A DNA stretch of 64,000 nucleotides from Zea mays (GCF_902167145.1 NC_050098.1:37008501-37072500), one strand, 5' to 3'. Positions 41,195-54,835 are shown, numbered from the stretch's first letter. The notes: generated by a model not told the origin, from the sequence alone. A program made the numbers and translations.

Positions 41195-43235
41195 CACCTC
41201 CTCCTTGATTGGCCCGTTGATGAAAGCGCTCTTCACATCCATTTGGAACAACCTGAAGGAATGGTGAGTGGCATAGGCTAACAAAATGCGAATAGACTCT
41301 AGCCTAGCCACAGGAGCAAAAGTCTCCTCAAAGTCCAAACCTGTGACTTGGGCATAACCTTTTGCCACAAGTCGAGCCTTGTTCCTTGTCACCACTCCGT
41401 GCTCGTCCTGTTTGTTGCGGAACACCCACTTGGTTCCCACAACGTTTTGCTTTGGACGTGGCACCAGGGTCCAAACTTCATTTCTCTTGAAGTTATTGAG
41501 CTCTTCTTGCATGGCCAACACCCAGTCCGGATCTAGCAAGGCCTCTTCTACCCTGAAAGGCTCAATAGAAGAGACAAACGGGTAATGCTCACAAAAATTA
41601 GCTAATCTAGAGCGAGTAGTTACTCCCTTGCTTATATCACCCAAAATCTGGTCGACGGGATGATTCCTTTGAATCGTCGCTCGGACTTGAGTTGGAGGGG
41701 CCTGTGATGCTTCTTCCTTCATAACTTGATCATCTTGTGCTCCCCCTTGATCACACGCCTCTTCTTGATGAACCTGTTCATCATCTTGAGTTGGGGGATG
41801 CACCATTGTTGAGGAAGAAGGTTGATCTTGCTCTTTTTGTTCCTGTGGTCGCACATCTCCAATCGCCATGGTGCGTATTGCGGCTGTTGGAATATCATCT
41901 TCATCTACATCATCAAGATCAACTTGCTCTCTTGGAGAGCCATTAGTCTCATCAAATACAACGTCGCTAGAGACTTCAACCAAACCCGATGATTTGTTGA
42001 AGACCTTATACGCCTTTGTATTTGAGTCATAACCTAACAAAAACCCTTCTACAGCTTTGGGAGCAAATTTGGAATTCCTACCTTTCTTCACTAGAATATA
42101 ACATTTACTCCCAAATACACGAAAATATGAAATGTTGGGTTTGTTACCAGTTAGAAGTTCGTACGACGTCTTCTTGAGGAGGCGATGGAGGTAGACCCTG
42201 TTTATGGCGTGGCAAGCCGTGTTCACGGCTTCCGACCAAAATCGTTCGGGCGTCTTGAATTCACCAAGCATCGTCCTCGCCATGTATATAAGCGTCCTGT
42301 TCTTTCTCTCTACCACACCGTTTTGCTGTGGTGTGTAGGGAGTGGAGAACTCATGCTTGATTCCTTCCTCAAGGTATTCCTCCACTTGAAGATTCTTGAA
42401 CTCGGACCTATTGTCGCTCCTTATCTTTTTCACCTTGAGCACAAATTCATTTTGAGCTCTCCTTAGGAAGCGCTTAAGGGTCCCTTGGGTTTCTGTTTTA
42501 TCCTGCAAAAAGAATACCCAAGTGAAGCGGGGAAAATCATCAACAATAACAAGACCATACTTACTTCCCCCGATGCTGAGGTAGGCGAAGGTCCGAAGAG
42601 GTCCATGTGAAGTAGTTCCAAAGGTCTTGATGTGGTCATCATATTCTTGCTATGATGAGAACTTCCCACCTGTTTACCTGCTTGACAGGCTGCACAAGGT
42701 CTATCTTTTTCGAAAGTTAAATTGGTTAGACCTAACACATGTTCTCCCTTTAGAAGTTTATGAAGGTTCTTCATCCCAACATGTGCTAGACGGCGATGCC
42801 ACAGCCAGCCCATGCTAGTCTTAGCGATTAAGCATGCATCTAGAACAGCCTCCTCCTTCGAAAAATCAACTAAATAGAGTTTGTCGTCTAGTACACCCTT
42901 AAAAGCTAATGAACCATCACTCCTTCTAAAGACAGACACATCTACATTGGTAAATAAGCAATTGTAACCCATATTACATAGTTGACTAACGGACAACAAG
43001 TTATACCCAAGCGATTCAACTAGGAACACATTAGATATGGAATGCTCGGATGAAATAGCTATTTTCCTAGTCCTTTAACCTTGCCTTGATTCCCGTCTCC
43101 AAAGATGATCGAATCTTGGGAATCTTTGTTCTTGACGTAGGAGGTGAACATCTTCTTCTCCCCCGTCATGTGGTTTGTGCATCCGCTGTCGATAATCCAG
43201 CTTGAGCCCCCGGATGCATAAACCTGCAAGGCAAA
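41195..43235 (-). pseudogene. B pol, N-terminal part: protease, integrase and start of reverse transcriptase
   Basis: On the minus strand the frame shows WIIDSGCTNHM near 43195 (aspartic protease DSG motif) and the GAG-pre-integrase segment WLWHRRLAHVGMKNL. The zinc-binding C-x2-C (CAACQAGKQ), [10 protein letters not shown] and [14 protein letters not shown] follow, the integrase D, D and E positions. After those come [10 protein letters not shown] and then [15 protein letters not shown] and [17 protein letters not shown] of the reverse transcriptase. Frameshifts near 42565 and 42480 break the integrase. The reverse transcriptase is cut at 41195 by element C and resumes at 34756. Confidence 0.88.
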
Positions 43236-45608
43236 TTAGGCTTGGGTTTTAGGTACCCAACTCTTGTTGGGTCCTACAAGGTTAGTAACAATAGCCTTAG
43301 GGACCCAAATGCAAGTTTTGTCTCCTTTGCATTTGGCCCCCAATTTCCTAGCAACCACTTTCTTATTTTTACATGAGAGTACAAAATTAGTGTTGCAGGC
43401 ATGAAAAACAGTAGCAGATTCATTTTGCATTTTCCTAGGCATACGATGAACAACATTTTTCCTAGTCATATTTCTACCATGCACAAAGGAAGAACTTGAA
43501 GAAATCATGGCATGTGAATCATAAGAATTATAACTCCTATTATAATGAACATTCCTAGAAAATTTTCTATCATAAATAAATACATGATTCTTTTGACTAC
43601 TACTAGCCATAGGAACCTTCCCTTTCTCCTTGTTGAGAATGGGAGCCCTTTGGCTTGTTAAGTTCTTGGCTTCCCTTCGAAAGCCAAGCCCATCCTTAAT
43701 TGAGGGATGTCTACCAATGGTGTAGGCATCCCTAGCAAATTTTAATTTATCAAAGTCATCTTTGCAAGTCTTAAGTTGGGCATCAAGACTTGCCACTTCA
43801 TCATTTAATTTTGCAATTGAAGTAAGGTGCTCAACACATGCATCAATATTGAAATCCTTACACCTATTACAAATCACAACGTGCTCTACACAAGGACTAG
43901 ATTTATTAACTACTTCTAGCTTAGCATTTAAATCACCATTCAAAATCTTCAAGCTAGAAATAGATTCATTGCAAATAGATAACTCAGAAGATAGTAATTC
44001 ATTCCTTTTCATCTCTAAGGCAAGAGACTTTTGAACACTAACAAATTTTTCATGTTCCTCATACAAAATGTCCTCTTGCCTTTCTAGTAGTCTATCTTTT
44101 TCATTCAAGGCATCAATCAACTCATTAATCTTTTCTACTTTAGCTCTATCTAATTCTTTGAATAAGCTAGTGTAATCTACTTCATCATCACTAGAGTCCT
44201 CATCACTAGAAGTCGAGTACTTAGGAGTTTCTCGAGCGTTTACCTTCTTCTCCTTTGCCATTAGGCAAGTATGGAGCTCATTGGGGAAGAGCGACGATTT
44301 GTTGAAGGCTGAGGCAGCGAGTCCTTCGTTGTCGAAGTCGGACGAAGAACAATCCGAGTCCCACTCTTTGCCAAGGTGTGCCTCGCCCTTCGCCTTCTTG
44401 TAGGCCTTCTTTTTCTCCCTCTTCCCATGTCTTTCGTCTCCCTGGTTATTTTCATTATCGGGACATTGAGCAATAAAATGACCTGTCTTACCGCACTTGA
44501 AGCAGGAACACTTTCCCTTTGCCTTGTTCTTGTTTGAGTACTCCTTGCGTCCTTTTAATGCGGTCTTGAAGCGCTTGATAATGAGGGCCATTTCATCCTC
44601 GTTTAGCCCGGCCGCCTCAACTTGTGCCACCTTGCTAGGTAGCGCCTCCCTGCTACTTGTTGCTTTGAGAGCAACGGTTTGAGGCTCGTAGATGGGCATT
44701 GGACCATTCAATGCCTCATCAACGTATCTTGCTTCCTTGATCATTATACGCCCGCTTACAAACTTTCCGAGTATTTCCTCGAGCGTCATCTTGGTGTACC
44801 TAGGATTCTCATGGATTGAGTTCACAAGATGAGGATCAAGTACAGTGAAGGACCTGAGCATAAGTCGGACGACGTCGTGGTCCGTCCATCTCGTGCTTCC
44901 ATAGCTCCTGATTTTGTTGACCAGGGTCTTGAGCCTGTTGTACGTTTGGGTTGGCTCCTCCCCCTTGATCATTGCGAACCTTCCCAGTTCGCCTTCCACC
45001 AACTACATTTTGGTGATCATGGTGGCGTCATTCCCCTCATGAGAAATCTTGAGGGTGTCCCAAATTTGCTTGGCATTATCCAAGCCGCTCACCTTGTGGT
45101 ACTCGTCCCTGCATAAGGATGCTAGCAAAACAGTGGTAGCTTGTGCATTTTTATGGATTTGCTCATTAACGAAAACGGGGTTGTCAATACTATCAAAAAG
45201 CATTCCGTTTTCAATGATCTCCCAATTACTTGGATGGAGAGAGAATAGGTGACTATGCATTTTGTGACTCCAAAATGAGTAGTCTTCTCCATCAAAGTGC
45301 GGAGGTTTCCCAAGTGGAATTGAAAGTAAATGAGCATTGGAGTTAAACGGAATATGAGAATAATCAAAAGAAAAGTTTGAGTTAACCGATTTCTTTTTCT
45401 CGTCGTCGTCGTCTTTTTGGGAAGAAGAAGACTCGTCGCTGTCGTAGTAGACTATCTTTTTCATGCGCCTCTTCTTCTTCCCGTCCTTCTTATTATGACT
45501 TGAGCCAGAGTCAGTGGGCTTGTCGTCCCTTGGCTCATTGAGGAAGGACTCCTTCTTCTTGTCGTTGACCACCATCCCCTTTCCCTTAGGATCCATCCCT
45601 TCGGGCAA
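43236..45608 (-). pseudogene. B gag, one in-frame stop
   Basis: The start MPEGMDPKGKGMVVNDKKK at 45608 is followed by a basic N-terminus. The copia Gag capsid region follows (PLGKPPHFDGEDYSFW, AKQIWDTLKISHEG, YNRLKTLVNKIRSYG), then a CCHC knuckle, CFKCGKTGHFIAQC, a coiled-coil stretch, and a second Cys-rich site (CNRCKDFNIDACVEH). The end is VGPNKSWVPKTQA. A TAG at 45003-45005, probably a former CAG, divides the frame into 201 and 588 codons. Apart from that it is open. Pol begins directly after the stop in another frame. Confidence 0.85.
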
Positions 45609-45635
45609 TTAGTCCCTTTCATGAAGAGAACGACT

Positions 45636-45646
45636 CTGATACCAAT
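45636..45646 (-). promoter_or_regulatory. B primer-binding site (initiator Met tRNA type)
   Basis: On the minus strand TTGGTATCAGAGTCG lies directly after the 5' LTR end at 45647. Confidence 0.82.
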
Positions 45647-46905
45647 TGAGAGCACCTAGAGGGGGGTGAATAGGTGATCCTGTAAAAACTTAAACTTATA
45701 GCCACAAAACTTGGTTAAGTGTTAGCACAATGGAATTAAGTGGCTAAGGACCGAGCTCTTGTGAAACACAATGGTCACAAAGAAAACAAGCACAAGAGAC
45801 ACGATGATTTATCCCGTGGTTCGGCCAAGTATAACACTTGCCTACTCCACGTTGTGGCGTCCCAATGGACGAGGGTTGCACTCAACCCCTTTCAAGTGAT
45901 CCTATGATCCACTTGAATACCACGATTGTTTTCTTTCTTATACTCTTTCCCGTTTGCGAGGAATCTCCACAACTTGGATTCTCTCGCCCTTACAACAAAG
46001 ATCAAAGTGAAAGCACTAGAGTAAGGGAGGGAAGCAACACACACAAATCCGCAGCAATACGCACACACACACCCAAGACTTGAGCTCGAATGAATCGCAA
46101 TAAGTTCACCACTAGAACGGAGCTCAAATCACTAAGAATATCAATCAAGTGCGCGGAGACGGAGTGTGGAAGGTTTAGAATGCCCAAAGTATGCTTGTGT
46201 GTCTCCTCCATGCGCCTAGGGGTCTCTTTTATAGCCCCAAGGCAGCTAGGAGCCGTTGGAGGCATTCTTGGAAGGCAATACTTGCCTTCTGTCGGGTGGC
46301 GCACCGGACAGTCCGGTGCACCACCGGACATCCATTGTTCATTGTCCGGTGCGGACCTCCTTCCATTCCTGGCATAGCCGACCATTGGATCTTCGGGCTG
46401 GTTGGCACACCAGATAATGTCCGGTGCACACCGGATAGTTCGGTGCCCCCTGCCGACCGTTGGAGCGGGCCACGCGTCGCCCGCGGATTTGGCGGCCGAC
46501 CGTTGCGCTGGCGGCCGTTGGCTCACCAGACAGTCCGGTGCACCACCGGACAGTCCGGTGAATTATAGTCGTACGCCGCCACAGTTTCCCGAGAGTGGCC
46601 AGTTCGCAGGAGTCTAGCCTGGCGCACCGGACACTGTCCAGTGCACCACCGGACAGTCCGGTGTGCCAGACTGCGCTGAGTCTTGGCTGCTCCAGCCAAG
46701 TCTTTTCCTTTTTCTGTTTTCTCTGATTCTAGCACTTAGACAAATATATTAGTACACAAAAACCAATGTACTAAGTTTAGAATCATACCTTTTTGTTGAT
46801 TTGCACTTCATTCATCATTTGGCACATAATTACTCACTCAATATGTGTTGAGCACTTAATCACCAAAATATACTAGAAATGGCCCAAGGGCACATTTCCC
46901 TTTCA
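45647..46905 (-). repeat. B 5' LTR (right copy)
   Basis: 1259 bp, matching 31548-32805 with scattered substitutions. It ends CCCTTTCA, followed by ATAAT (46906-46910), where element A's 5' LTR resumes. Confidence 0.92.
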
Positions 46906-46910
46906 ATAAT

Positions 46911-47767
46911 TCACCGGACTGTCCGGTGTGCCAACGAAGCAACGGCTAGCAAGCGCAATGGTCGACTCCAACGGTCGCCTGCAACGTGAACAGTGCGCGG
47001 ATAATTCGCGTAGAGTCAGAGCAGCGCCAGAAGGCACACCGGACAGTGAACAGTGCCTGTCCGATGCCCCAAGAAGTAAAAGCTCCAATAGTCGAAACCG
47101 TCAGAACCCTAATGGTTGGGTGACGTGGCTGACGCACCGGACTGGCCGGTGCGCCCATCGGCAAACAGCATCTCCAACAGCTATGTGGTGGTTGAGGGCT
47201 ATAAATACCCCCAACCACCACCAATTCAAGCATTCACTACTCCTCATTCAATATAAGAGCAAAGTGCAACACTCCAAGACACAAATCAAAGCCACCGATC
47301 CAATCAAAGACCCCAATTCAATTCTAGTGTTCTAGGACTTGTGAGAGGATCTCTTGTGTTTCTTGTTGCTCTTGTTTGCTTGGCTTGGCTTTCTTTTCTT
47401 TCTCACTTCTTACTCTCAAGTGCTTTGTAAGCGAGGCAAGATACACCAATTGTGTGGTGATCCTTGCGGGGTCTAAGTGACTCGTGAGATTAAGGAAGAA
47501 GCCTCACTCGGTCTAAGTGACTGTTTGAGAGAGTGAAAGGGTTGAAAGAGACCCGGACTTTGTGACCACCTCAACAGGGACTAGGTTCTTTGGAACCGAA
47601 CCTCGGTAAAACAAATCACTGTGTCATCCACTCTACTTTCTTGGTTGATTTGTTTTCCCCTCTCTCTCGGACTTAACTTTTATTCTAGCGCTAACCCCGG
47701 CTTGTAGTGTGTTTAAAGTTGTAAATTTCAGTTTCCGCCTATCCAGCCCCCCTCTAGGCGACTTTCA
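46911..47767 (+). repeat. A 5' LTR, right part
   Basis: It continues the LTR that began at 31270, contains a TATAAATA box at 47200-47207 and ends CTCTAGGCGACTTTCA. With the left part the LTR is about 1135 bp. Confidence 0.9.
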
Positions 47768-47769
47768 AT

Positions 47770-47783
47770 TGGTATCAGAGTCT
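47770..47783 (+). promoter_or_regulatory. A primer-binding site (initiator Met tRNA type)
   Basis: TGGTATCAGAGTCT starts two bases after the LTR end. It fits priming by initiator tRNA-Met. Confidence 0.85.
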
Positions 47784-47815
47784 GGTGCTTCATTAGAGTT
47801 TAACAACTCCAAGTG

Positions 47816-50457
47816 GTGTCGGGAGATCACGCTAAGAGGGAGATCGTGACTGGTGGCGACAAGTCCGCAAGCTCGGGAAGAACTCAATCGAGGGAGTCCG
47901 GCCACAAGAACAAGGAGGAATCCTCTTCCTCCATCAAGTCACAATGAAGAGGTGACAAGAAGAAGAAGAAGATGAAGAAAGTGGTCTACTATGAGATCGA
48001 CTCTTCGTCACCCTCTACCTCCAGCTCCGAATCGGCGTCCGTCACTTCTAAGCGCCATGAGCGCAAGAAGTATAGTAAGATGCCCCTCCGCTATCCTCGC
48101 ATTTCCAAACGCACTCCATTACTTTCCATTCCCCTAGGCAAACCACCATTTTTTATGGTGAGGATTATTGTATGTGGAGTGACAAAATGAGGCATCACCT
48201 AACCTCACTCCACAAAAGCATATGGGATATTGTTGAGTATGGAGCGCAGGTATCGAAGGTAGGGGACAAGGACTACGATTCAGACGAGGCCGACCAAATT
48301 CGGCACTTTAACTCCCAAGCTACAACTATACTCCTCGCCTCCTTGTGTCGAGAGGAGTATAATAAGGTGCAAGGATTAAAGACGGCCAAAGAAATTTGGG
48401 ACGTCCTCAAGACCGCGCACGAAGGGGATGAGGTGACCAAGATCACCAAGCGGGAAATGATCGAGGGGGAGCTCGGTCGATTCATCCTCAACCAAGGAGA
48501 GGAGCCACAAGCCATGTACAACCGGCTCAAGACCTTGGTGAATCAAGTGCACAACCTCAGGAGCACAAAATGGGATGACCATGAAATGGTCAAGGTTATT
48601 CTAAGATCACTCATTTTTCGTAATCCTACGCAAGTTCAATTAATTCGTGGTGATCCTAGATATAAGCTAATGTCTCTCGAGGAGGTTATAGGAAAGTTTG
48701 TGAGCTTTGAGTTGATGATCAAAGGCTCCAAACATATCGTCAACTTGGAGCAAGGCGGCACCTCCACACCCGAGGTGCAACCCGTCGCATTCAAGGCGAC
48801 GAAAGAAGAAAAGAAGGAACCTACGCCAAGTAGGATTCCCATCAATGCCTCCAAGCTCGACAACGAGAAGATGGCACTCATCATCAAGAGTTTTTGCCAA
48901 ATCCTCAAGCAAAGGAGGGGGAAAGATTACAAACCCCGCTCCAAAAGGGTGTGCTACAAGTGTGGTAAGCCCGGTCATTTTATTGCTAAATGTCCTATGT
49001 CTAGCGATAGTGACATGGGCGACGACAAGAGGGGAAAGAAGAAGGAGAAGAAGAGGTACTACAAGAAGAAGGGGGGGCGATGCCCATGTTTGTCGGGAAT
49101 GGGACTCCGATGAGAGCCCCACCGACTCCTCCGACGACGAGGATGCCGCCAACATCGCCGTCAACAAGGGTCTTCTCTTCCCCAACGTCGTCCACAAGTG
49201 CCTCATGGCAAAGGACGACAAAAGGAAGAAGATAAAATCTAGAGCCTCCACTAAATATACAACATCTAGTGATGAGGGTAGCTCTAGCGAAGATGAGGAT
49301 AACTTGCTTAACCTTTTTGCCAACCTTAACATGCAACAAAAGGAAAAATTAAATGAATTGATAGGTGCTATTCATGAGAAGGACGAATTCTTGGATAGAC
49401 AAGAGGAATTCCTTATTAAGGAAAATAAAAAGCATGTTAAGGTAAATAATGGTTATGCTCAGGAAGTAGAGAAGAATGAAAATTTAACTAAGGAGCTTAG
49501 CATTTGCCATGACACCATTTCCAACCTTAGAACTGAGAATGTTAATTTGACTGCTAAGGTTGAAAAATCAAATATTTGTCATGATTCAATTGTCAATCTT
49601 AAAAATGATAATGCTAGTTTAATTGCTAAGATTGATAAATTGAATGAATCAATTTCTAGCCTTAAAACTGAAAATGCTAGTTTAATTTCAAAGGCTAAAG
49701 AATTGAATGTTTGCAATATTTCTATGTCCAATCTTAGAGATGAGAATGCCATGTTACATGCTAAGATTGATGAATTAAATGCTTGCAAACCATCCACATC
49801 TAGTATTGATCATGTCACTATTTGTACTAGATGTAGAGACATCAATGTTGATGCTATTCATGATCACCTAGCTTTAATTAAACAACAAAATGATCATATA
49901 GCCCAACTAACTAGTAAAATTAATGAGCATTAGATAGAAAATGAAAAATTTAAATTTGCTAGGGGCATGCTCGATAATGGGAGACGCCCTGGCATTAAGG
50001 ATGGCATTGGTTTCCAACAGGGAAGCAATGTCAAGCTTAATGCCCCCAAAAGATTGTCTAACTTTGTAAAGGGCAAGGCTCCCATGGCTCAGGATAAAGA
50101 GGGTTACATTTTATATCCTGTTGGTTATCCTGAGCACAAGATTAGGAGAATTCATGCTAGGAAGTCTCATTCTGTCTCTCATCATGCTTTTATGTACAAG
50201 AATGAGGCATCTAGCTCTAGGCATTCCACTCATATTAAATGCCTAAAAAGAAAACTCCTACTACATCAAATGAATCTAATGTTTCATTTAAAACTTTTGA
50301 TGCTTCTTATGTGCTTACTAACAAATCAGGCAAAGTAGTTGCCAAATATGTTGGGGGCAAACACAAGGGCTCCAAGACTTGTGTTTGGGTACCCAAGGTG
50401 CTTGTTTCTAATGTGAAATGACCCAAGACCGTTTGGGTACCTAAAAACAAGGCCTAA
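47816..50457 (+). pseudogene. A gag, multiply broken
   Basis: By comparison with element D the start codon at 47816 has become GTG. A TGA follows near 47945, the frame breaks near 48150 and again near 49070, and a TAG occurs at 49931-49933. Recognisable parts are the basic N-terminus (KKVVYYEIDSSS), the copia capsid region at 48172-48760 (YNRLKTLVNQVHNLRSTKW), the CCHC knuckle CYKCGKPGHFIAKC near 48950, a long coiled-coil of repeated NLR(T/D)EN units (49300-49930), and the C-terminal CVWVPKVL region. The order matches the gag genes of B and D. Confidence 0.85.
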
Positions 50458-53400
50458 ATTGTTTTGCAGGTTTATGCATCCGGGGGCTCAAGTTGAATCA
50501 TTGATAGCGGATGCACAAACCATATGACAGGGGAGAAAAGGATGTTCTCCTCCTACGAGAAAAACGATGATCCCCAAAGAGCTATCACATTCGGGGATGG
50601 AAATTAAGGTTTGGTCAAAGGACTTGGTAAAATTGCTATATCACCTGACCATTCTATTTCCAATGTTTTTCTTGTAAATTCTTTAGATTACAATTTGCTT
50701 TCTGTATCTCAATTATGCAAAATGGGTTACAACTGTCTTTTTACGGATATAGGTGTTACTGTCTTTAGAAGAAGTGATGATTCAGTAGCATTTAAGAGAG
50801 TATTAGAGGGTCAACTATATTTAGTTGATTTTAATAGAGCTGAACTCGATACTTGCTTAATTGCTAAGACTAATATGGGTTGGCTCTGGCATCGCCGACT
50901 AGCCCATATTGGGATGAAGAATCTTCACAAGCTTCTAAAGGGAGAAAACATTTTGGGACTAACCAATGTTCATTTTGAGAAAGACAGGGTTTGTAGCGCA
51001 TGTCAAGCAGGAAAGCAAGTTGGCACCCACCATCCACACAAGAACATCATGATGAACGACAGGCCGCTTGAGCTACTCCACATGGATCTATTCGGCCCGA
51101 TAGCTTACATAAGCATCGGCAAGAGTAAGTACTGTCTTATAATTGTGGATGATTATTCTCGTTTCACTTGGGTATTCTTTTTGCAGGAAAAATCTCAAAC
51201 CCAAGAGACCTTAAAGGGATTCTTGAGACGAGCTCAAAATGAGTTCGGATTAAGGATAAAAAAGATAAGAAGCGACAATGGGACAGAGTTCAAGAACTCA
51301 CAAATAGAAGGCTTTCTTGAGGAGGAGGGCATCAAGCATGAGTTCTCTTCTCCCTACACACCTCAACAAAATGGTGTAGTGGAGAGGAAGAATAGAACTC
51401 TACTGGACATGGCAAGGACCATGCTTGATGAGTACAAGACTCCGGACCGGTTTTGGGCTGAGGCGATTAACACCGCCTGCTCCTCCATCAACCGGCTCTA
51501 CCTTCACCGAATCCTCAAGAAGACATCATACGAACTCCTCACCGGTAAAAATCCCAATGTTTCATATTTTTAGAGTCTTTGGTAGCAAATGTTTTATTCT
51601 TGTTAAAAGAGGTAGAAAATATAAATTTGCTCCTAAGGCTGTAGAAGGCTTTTTACTTGGTTATGACTCAAACACAAGGGCATATAGAGTCTTCAACAAA
51701 TCCACTAGATTAGTTGAGGTTTCTTGTGACATTGTGTTTGATGAGACTAATGGCTCCCAAGTGGAGCAAGTTGATCTTGATGAGCTAGATGATGAAAATG
51801 AAGATCAAGAGGATGAACCACCTCAAAAGGAAGACAATGATCAAGGGGGAGATGATCATGACAAAGACAAGGAAGATGAGCAAGAAGTTCAGGGTCAAAG
51901 ACCGCCACACCCAAGAGTTCACCAAGCGATTCAAAGAGATCACCTCGTCAACTCAATCCTTGGTGATATTCATAAGGGGTAACAACTCGATCTCGAGTCA
52001 CACATTTATGTGAACATTACTCTTTTGTGTCTTCTATTGAGCCATACAGGGTGGAAGACGCATTAAGAGATTCGGATTGGGTGTTGGCAATGCAAGAGGA
52101 GCTCAACAACTTCACGAGGAATGAGGTATGGCATCTTGTTCCATGTCCTAACCAAAATGTTGTAGGAACCAAGTGGGTATTCCGGAACAAGCAAGATGAG
52201 CATGGTGTGGTGACAAGGAACAAAGCCCGACTTGTAGCCAAGGGATATTCACAAGTCGAAGGTTTGGATTTCGGTGAAACCTATGCACCCGTAGCTAGGC
52301 TTGAGTCAATTCGTATATTACTTGCCTATGCTACTCACCATGGCTTTAAGCTTTACCAAATGGACGTGAAAAGTGCCTTCCTCAATGGACCAATCAAGGA
52401 AAAGGTCTATGTTGAGCAACCTCCCGGCTTTGAAGATAGTGAGTACCCTAACCATGTTTATAAACTCTCAAAGGCGCTTTATGGGCTCAAGCAAGCCCCA
52501 AGAGCATGGTATGAATGCCTAAGAGATTTCCTTATCACTAATGGCTTCAAAGTCGGAAAAGCTGATCCTACTCTCTTTACTAAAACTATTGCAAATGATT
52601 TGTTTGTATGCCAAATTTATGTTGATGATATCATATTTGGGTCTACTAACAAATCTACTTGTGAAGAGTTTAGTAGGATCATGATACAGAAATTTGAGAT
52701 GTCTATGATGGGGGAGTTGAAGTATTTTCTAGGATTTCATGTCAAGCAACTCCAAGAAGACACCTTCATCAGCCAAACGAAGTACATTCAAGACATTCTT
52801 ACAAAGTTTGGAATGAAGGATGCCAAACCCATCAAGACACCCATGGGAACTAATGGGCATCTCGACCTCGACACGGGAGGTAAATCCGTAGATCAAAAGG
52901 TATACCGGTCGATGATATGATCTTTACTCTACTTATGTGCATCTCGACCGGATATTATGCTTTCTGTATGCATGTGTGCAAGGTTCCAAGCCGATCCTAA
53001 GGAAGTTCACCTTAGGGCCGTGAAAAGAATCATGAGATATTTAGTTTATACACCTAAGTTTGGTCTTTGGTACCCCAAGGGATCCACCTTTGATTTAACA
53101 TGTTATTCATATGCTGATTGGGCAGGGTGTAAAATTGATAGGAAGAGCACATCAGGGACTTATCAGTTTCTGGGGAGATCCCTGGTGTCTTGGGCTTCAA
53201 AGAAACAAAACTCAGTAGCTCTTTCTACCGCCGAAGCTGAGTATATTGCTGCAGGTCATTGTTGTGAGCAATTACTTTGGATGAGGCAAACCCTCAGGGA
53301 CTATGGCTACAAATTGAGCAAAGTCCCTCTCCTATGTGATAATGAGAGTGTAATCCGCATGACGGATAATCCCGTTGAACACAATCGCACTAAGCACATA

Positions 53401-53570
53401 GCCATTCGGTACCACTTTTTGAGGGATCACCAACAAAGGGGGATATCGAGATAGCTTATGTTAGCACCAAAGAACAATTAGCCGATATCTTTACCAAACC
53501 TTTAGATGAGAAAACCTTTACCAAACTTAGGAATGAGCTAAACATTCTTGATTCTCAGAACTTTGATTGA
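50458..53570 (+). pseudogene. A pol: protease, integrase, reverse transcriptase, RNase H, broken
   Basis: The domains in order are a protease IDSGCTNHM segment near 50500 (its preceding Trp is a TGA), WLWHRRLAHIGMKNL, and CSACQAGKQ. The integrase residues lie in [14 protein letters not shown] and [11 protein letters not shown] (50980-51380). An acidic spacer follows, then reverse transcriptase with [17 protein letters not shown]-type [12 protein letters not shown] and an intact YVDDIIFG near 52620. RNase H follows with YADWAGC, STAEAEYIAA and CDNESVIRM, and the end is FTKPLDEKTF. Defects are one extra T near 51570 (frameshift), a stop near 51980, TGA at 52918-52920 and a frameshift near 53450. 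Confidence 0.9.
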
Positions 53571-54411
53571 CACTTTGCACACATAGCTCATTTATATACT
53601 TTTGATCACATCTCTTTTATGTCTACGACTAATGTGCTTTCAAGTGTATTCCTATGCTAAGTCGTAGATTGAAAGGGAAATGGAGTCTTCGGCAAAGACA
53701 AGGCTTCCACTCTACTCTATCGGTATCATTTACCCTTCGCCATCACTCCACTCTCCACTTTGGTATAATCTTCACTCTTGTTCATATGTACCATTGGGGG
53801 AGAAAAGTAAAAGGGCTTTAAAAAGGCTCCGTTTTTGGCGATTAATGCTAAAGGGGGAGAAATATTAAGCCCAAAGCAAAAGGACCGCACCACCAAACTT
53901 CAAAAATTATTTTTTGAAATGATAATTTATGTTTGTCTCTTCAATTGGCATCTTATGATAAAAAAATTTAATAGACATATTTCTGAATTGGTATGTTTTC
54001 CAATTGGTTAGGATTTTTCAAATTGGTATCTAAAAAATTATTTGATCTTCTTTCAATTGGTAAAACCCTCTTGAACACTAAGAGGAGAATTTCATCCAGG
54101 GAGAGTTTTGAAACAGGGGGAGAAAATTTCAAATCCTGAAAATGCTTCTCAAAATATTATTCCTATACCTTTGTCTATGTGCAAAAAGACCTTGAAAAGA
54201 TTTTCCAAAAGAATTTGCAAAAACAAAACAAGTGGTGCAAGTGTGGTCCAAAATGTTAAAAGAAAGAAAGCAATCCATGCATATCGTGTAAAAGTATAAA
54301 TTGGTTTAATTCCAAGCAACCTTTGCAATTGCCTTATGCAAACTAGTTCAATTTCACACTTATATATTTGCTTTGGTTTGTGTTGGCATCAATCACCAAA
54401 AAGGGGGAGAT
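53571..54411 (+). promoter_or_regulatory. A 3' non-coding region with four polypurine tracts
   Basis: GGGGGAGA occurs near 53796, 53853, 54117 and 54401, the last directly before the 3' LTR. The multiple-tract arrangement is a Sirevirus trait. No coding region is supported. Confidence 0.75.
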
Positions 54412-54835
54412 TGAAAGGGAAATAGGGTTTAACCTTTTCCTAAATGATTTTGGTGGTTGAAATGCCCAACACAAATAATTGGACTAACTAGTTTGTTCTA
54501 GATTATATATTCTATAGGTGCCAAAGGTTCAACACAAACCAATAAAAAGACCAAAGTTAGGGTTCAAAAGAATGGAGCAAAAGAAACCGAAGAGAACCCT
54601 GGTCTGGCGCACCGGACTGTCCAGTGTGCCACCGGACAGTGTCCGGTGCCCAGGGCCGTACGACTTCAAACTTGCCACCTTCGGGTTTCTGGAGAGCCGC
54701 TCCTCTATAATTCACGGGACTGTCCGGTGTGCCAACGGAGCAACGGCTAGCAAGCGCAACGGTCGCCTGCAACGTGAACAGTGCGCGGACAGTTCGCGCA
54801 GAGTCAGAGCAGCGCCAGAAGGCACACCGTAAAGT
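54412..54835 (+). repeat. A 3' LTR, first part, interrupted by D
   Basis: It matches 31270-31547 and then 46911 onward until 54835, where element D begins. The remainder must lie beyond the window. Confidence 0.9.

Larger units (their letters stand above)
31548..46905 (-). mobile_element. B: Sirevirus-type copia element inside A's 5' LTR, split by C
   Basis: LTRs at 31548-32805 (3' LTR in its own sense) and 45647-46905 (5' LTR) are flanked by the ATAAT duplication (31543-31547, 46906-46910). Transcription is on the minus strand: gag 45608-43236, then pol from 43235 leftwards. Pol is interrupted by element C between 41195 and 34761 and ends at 33594. Without C the element is about 8.9 kb. In its own sense the LTR begins TGAAAGGGAAATGTGCCC, which I associate with the Ji group, though this is not checked. 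The reverse transcriptase active site is altered and pol has frameshifts, so B is dead. Confidence 0.92.
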
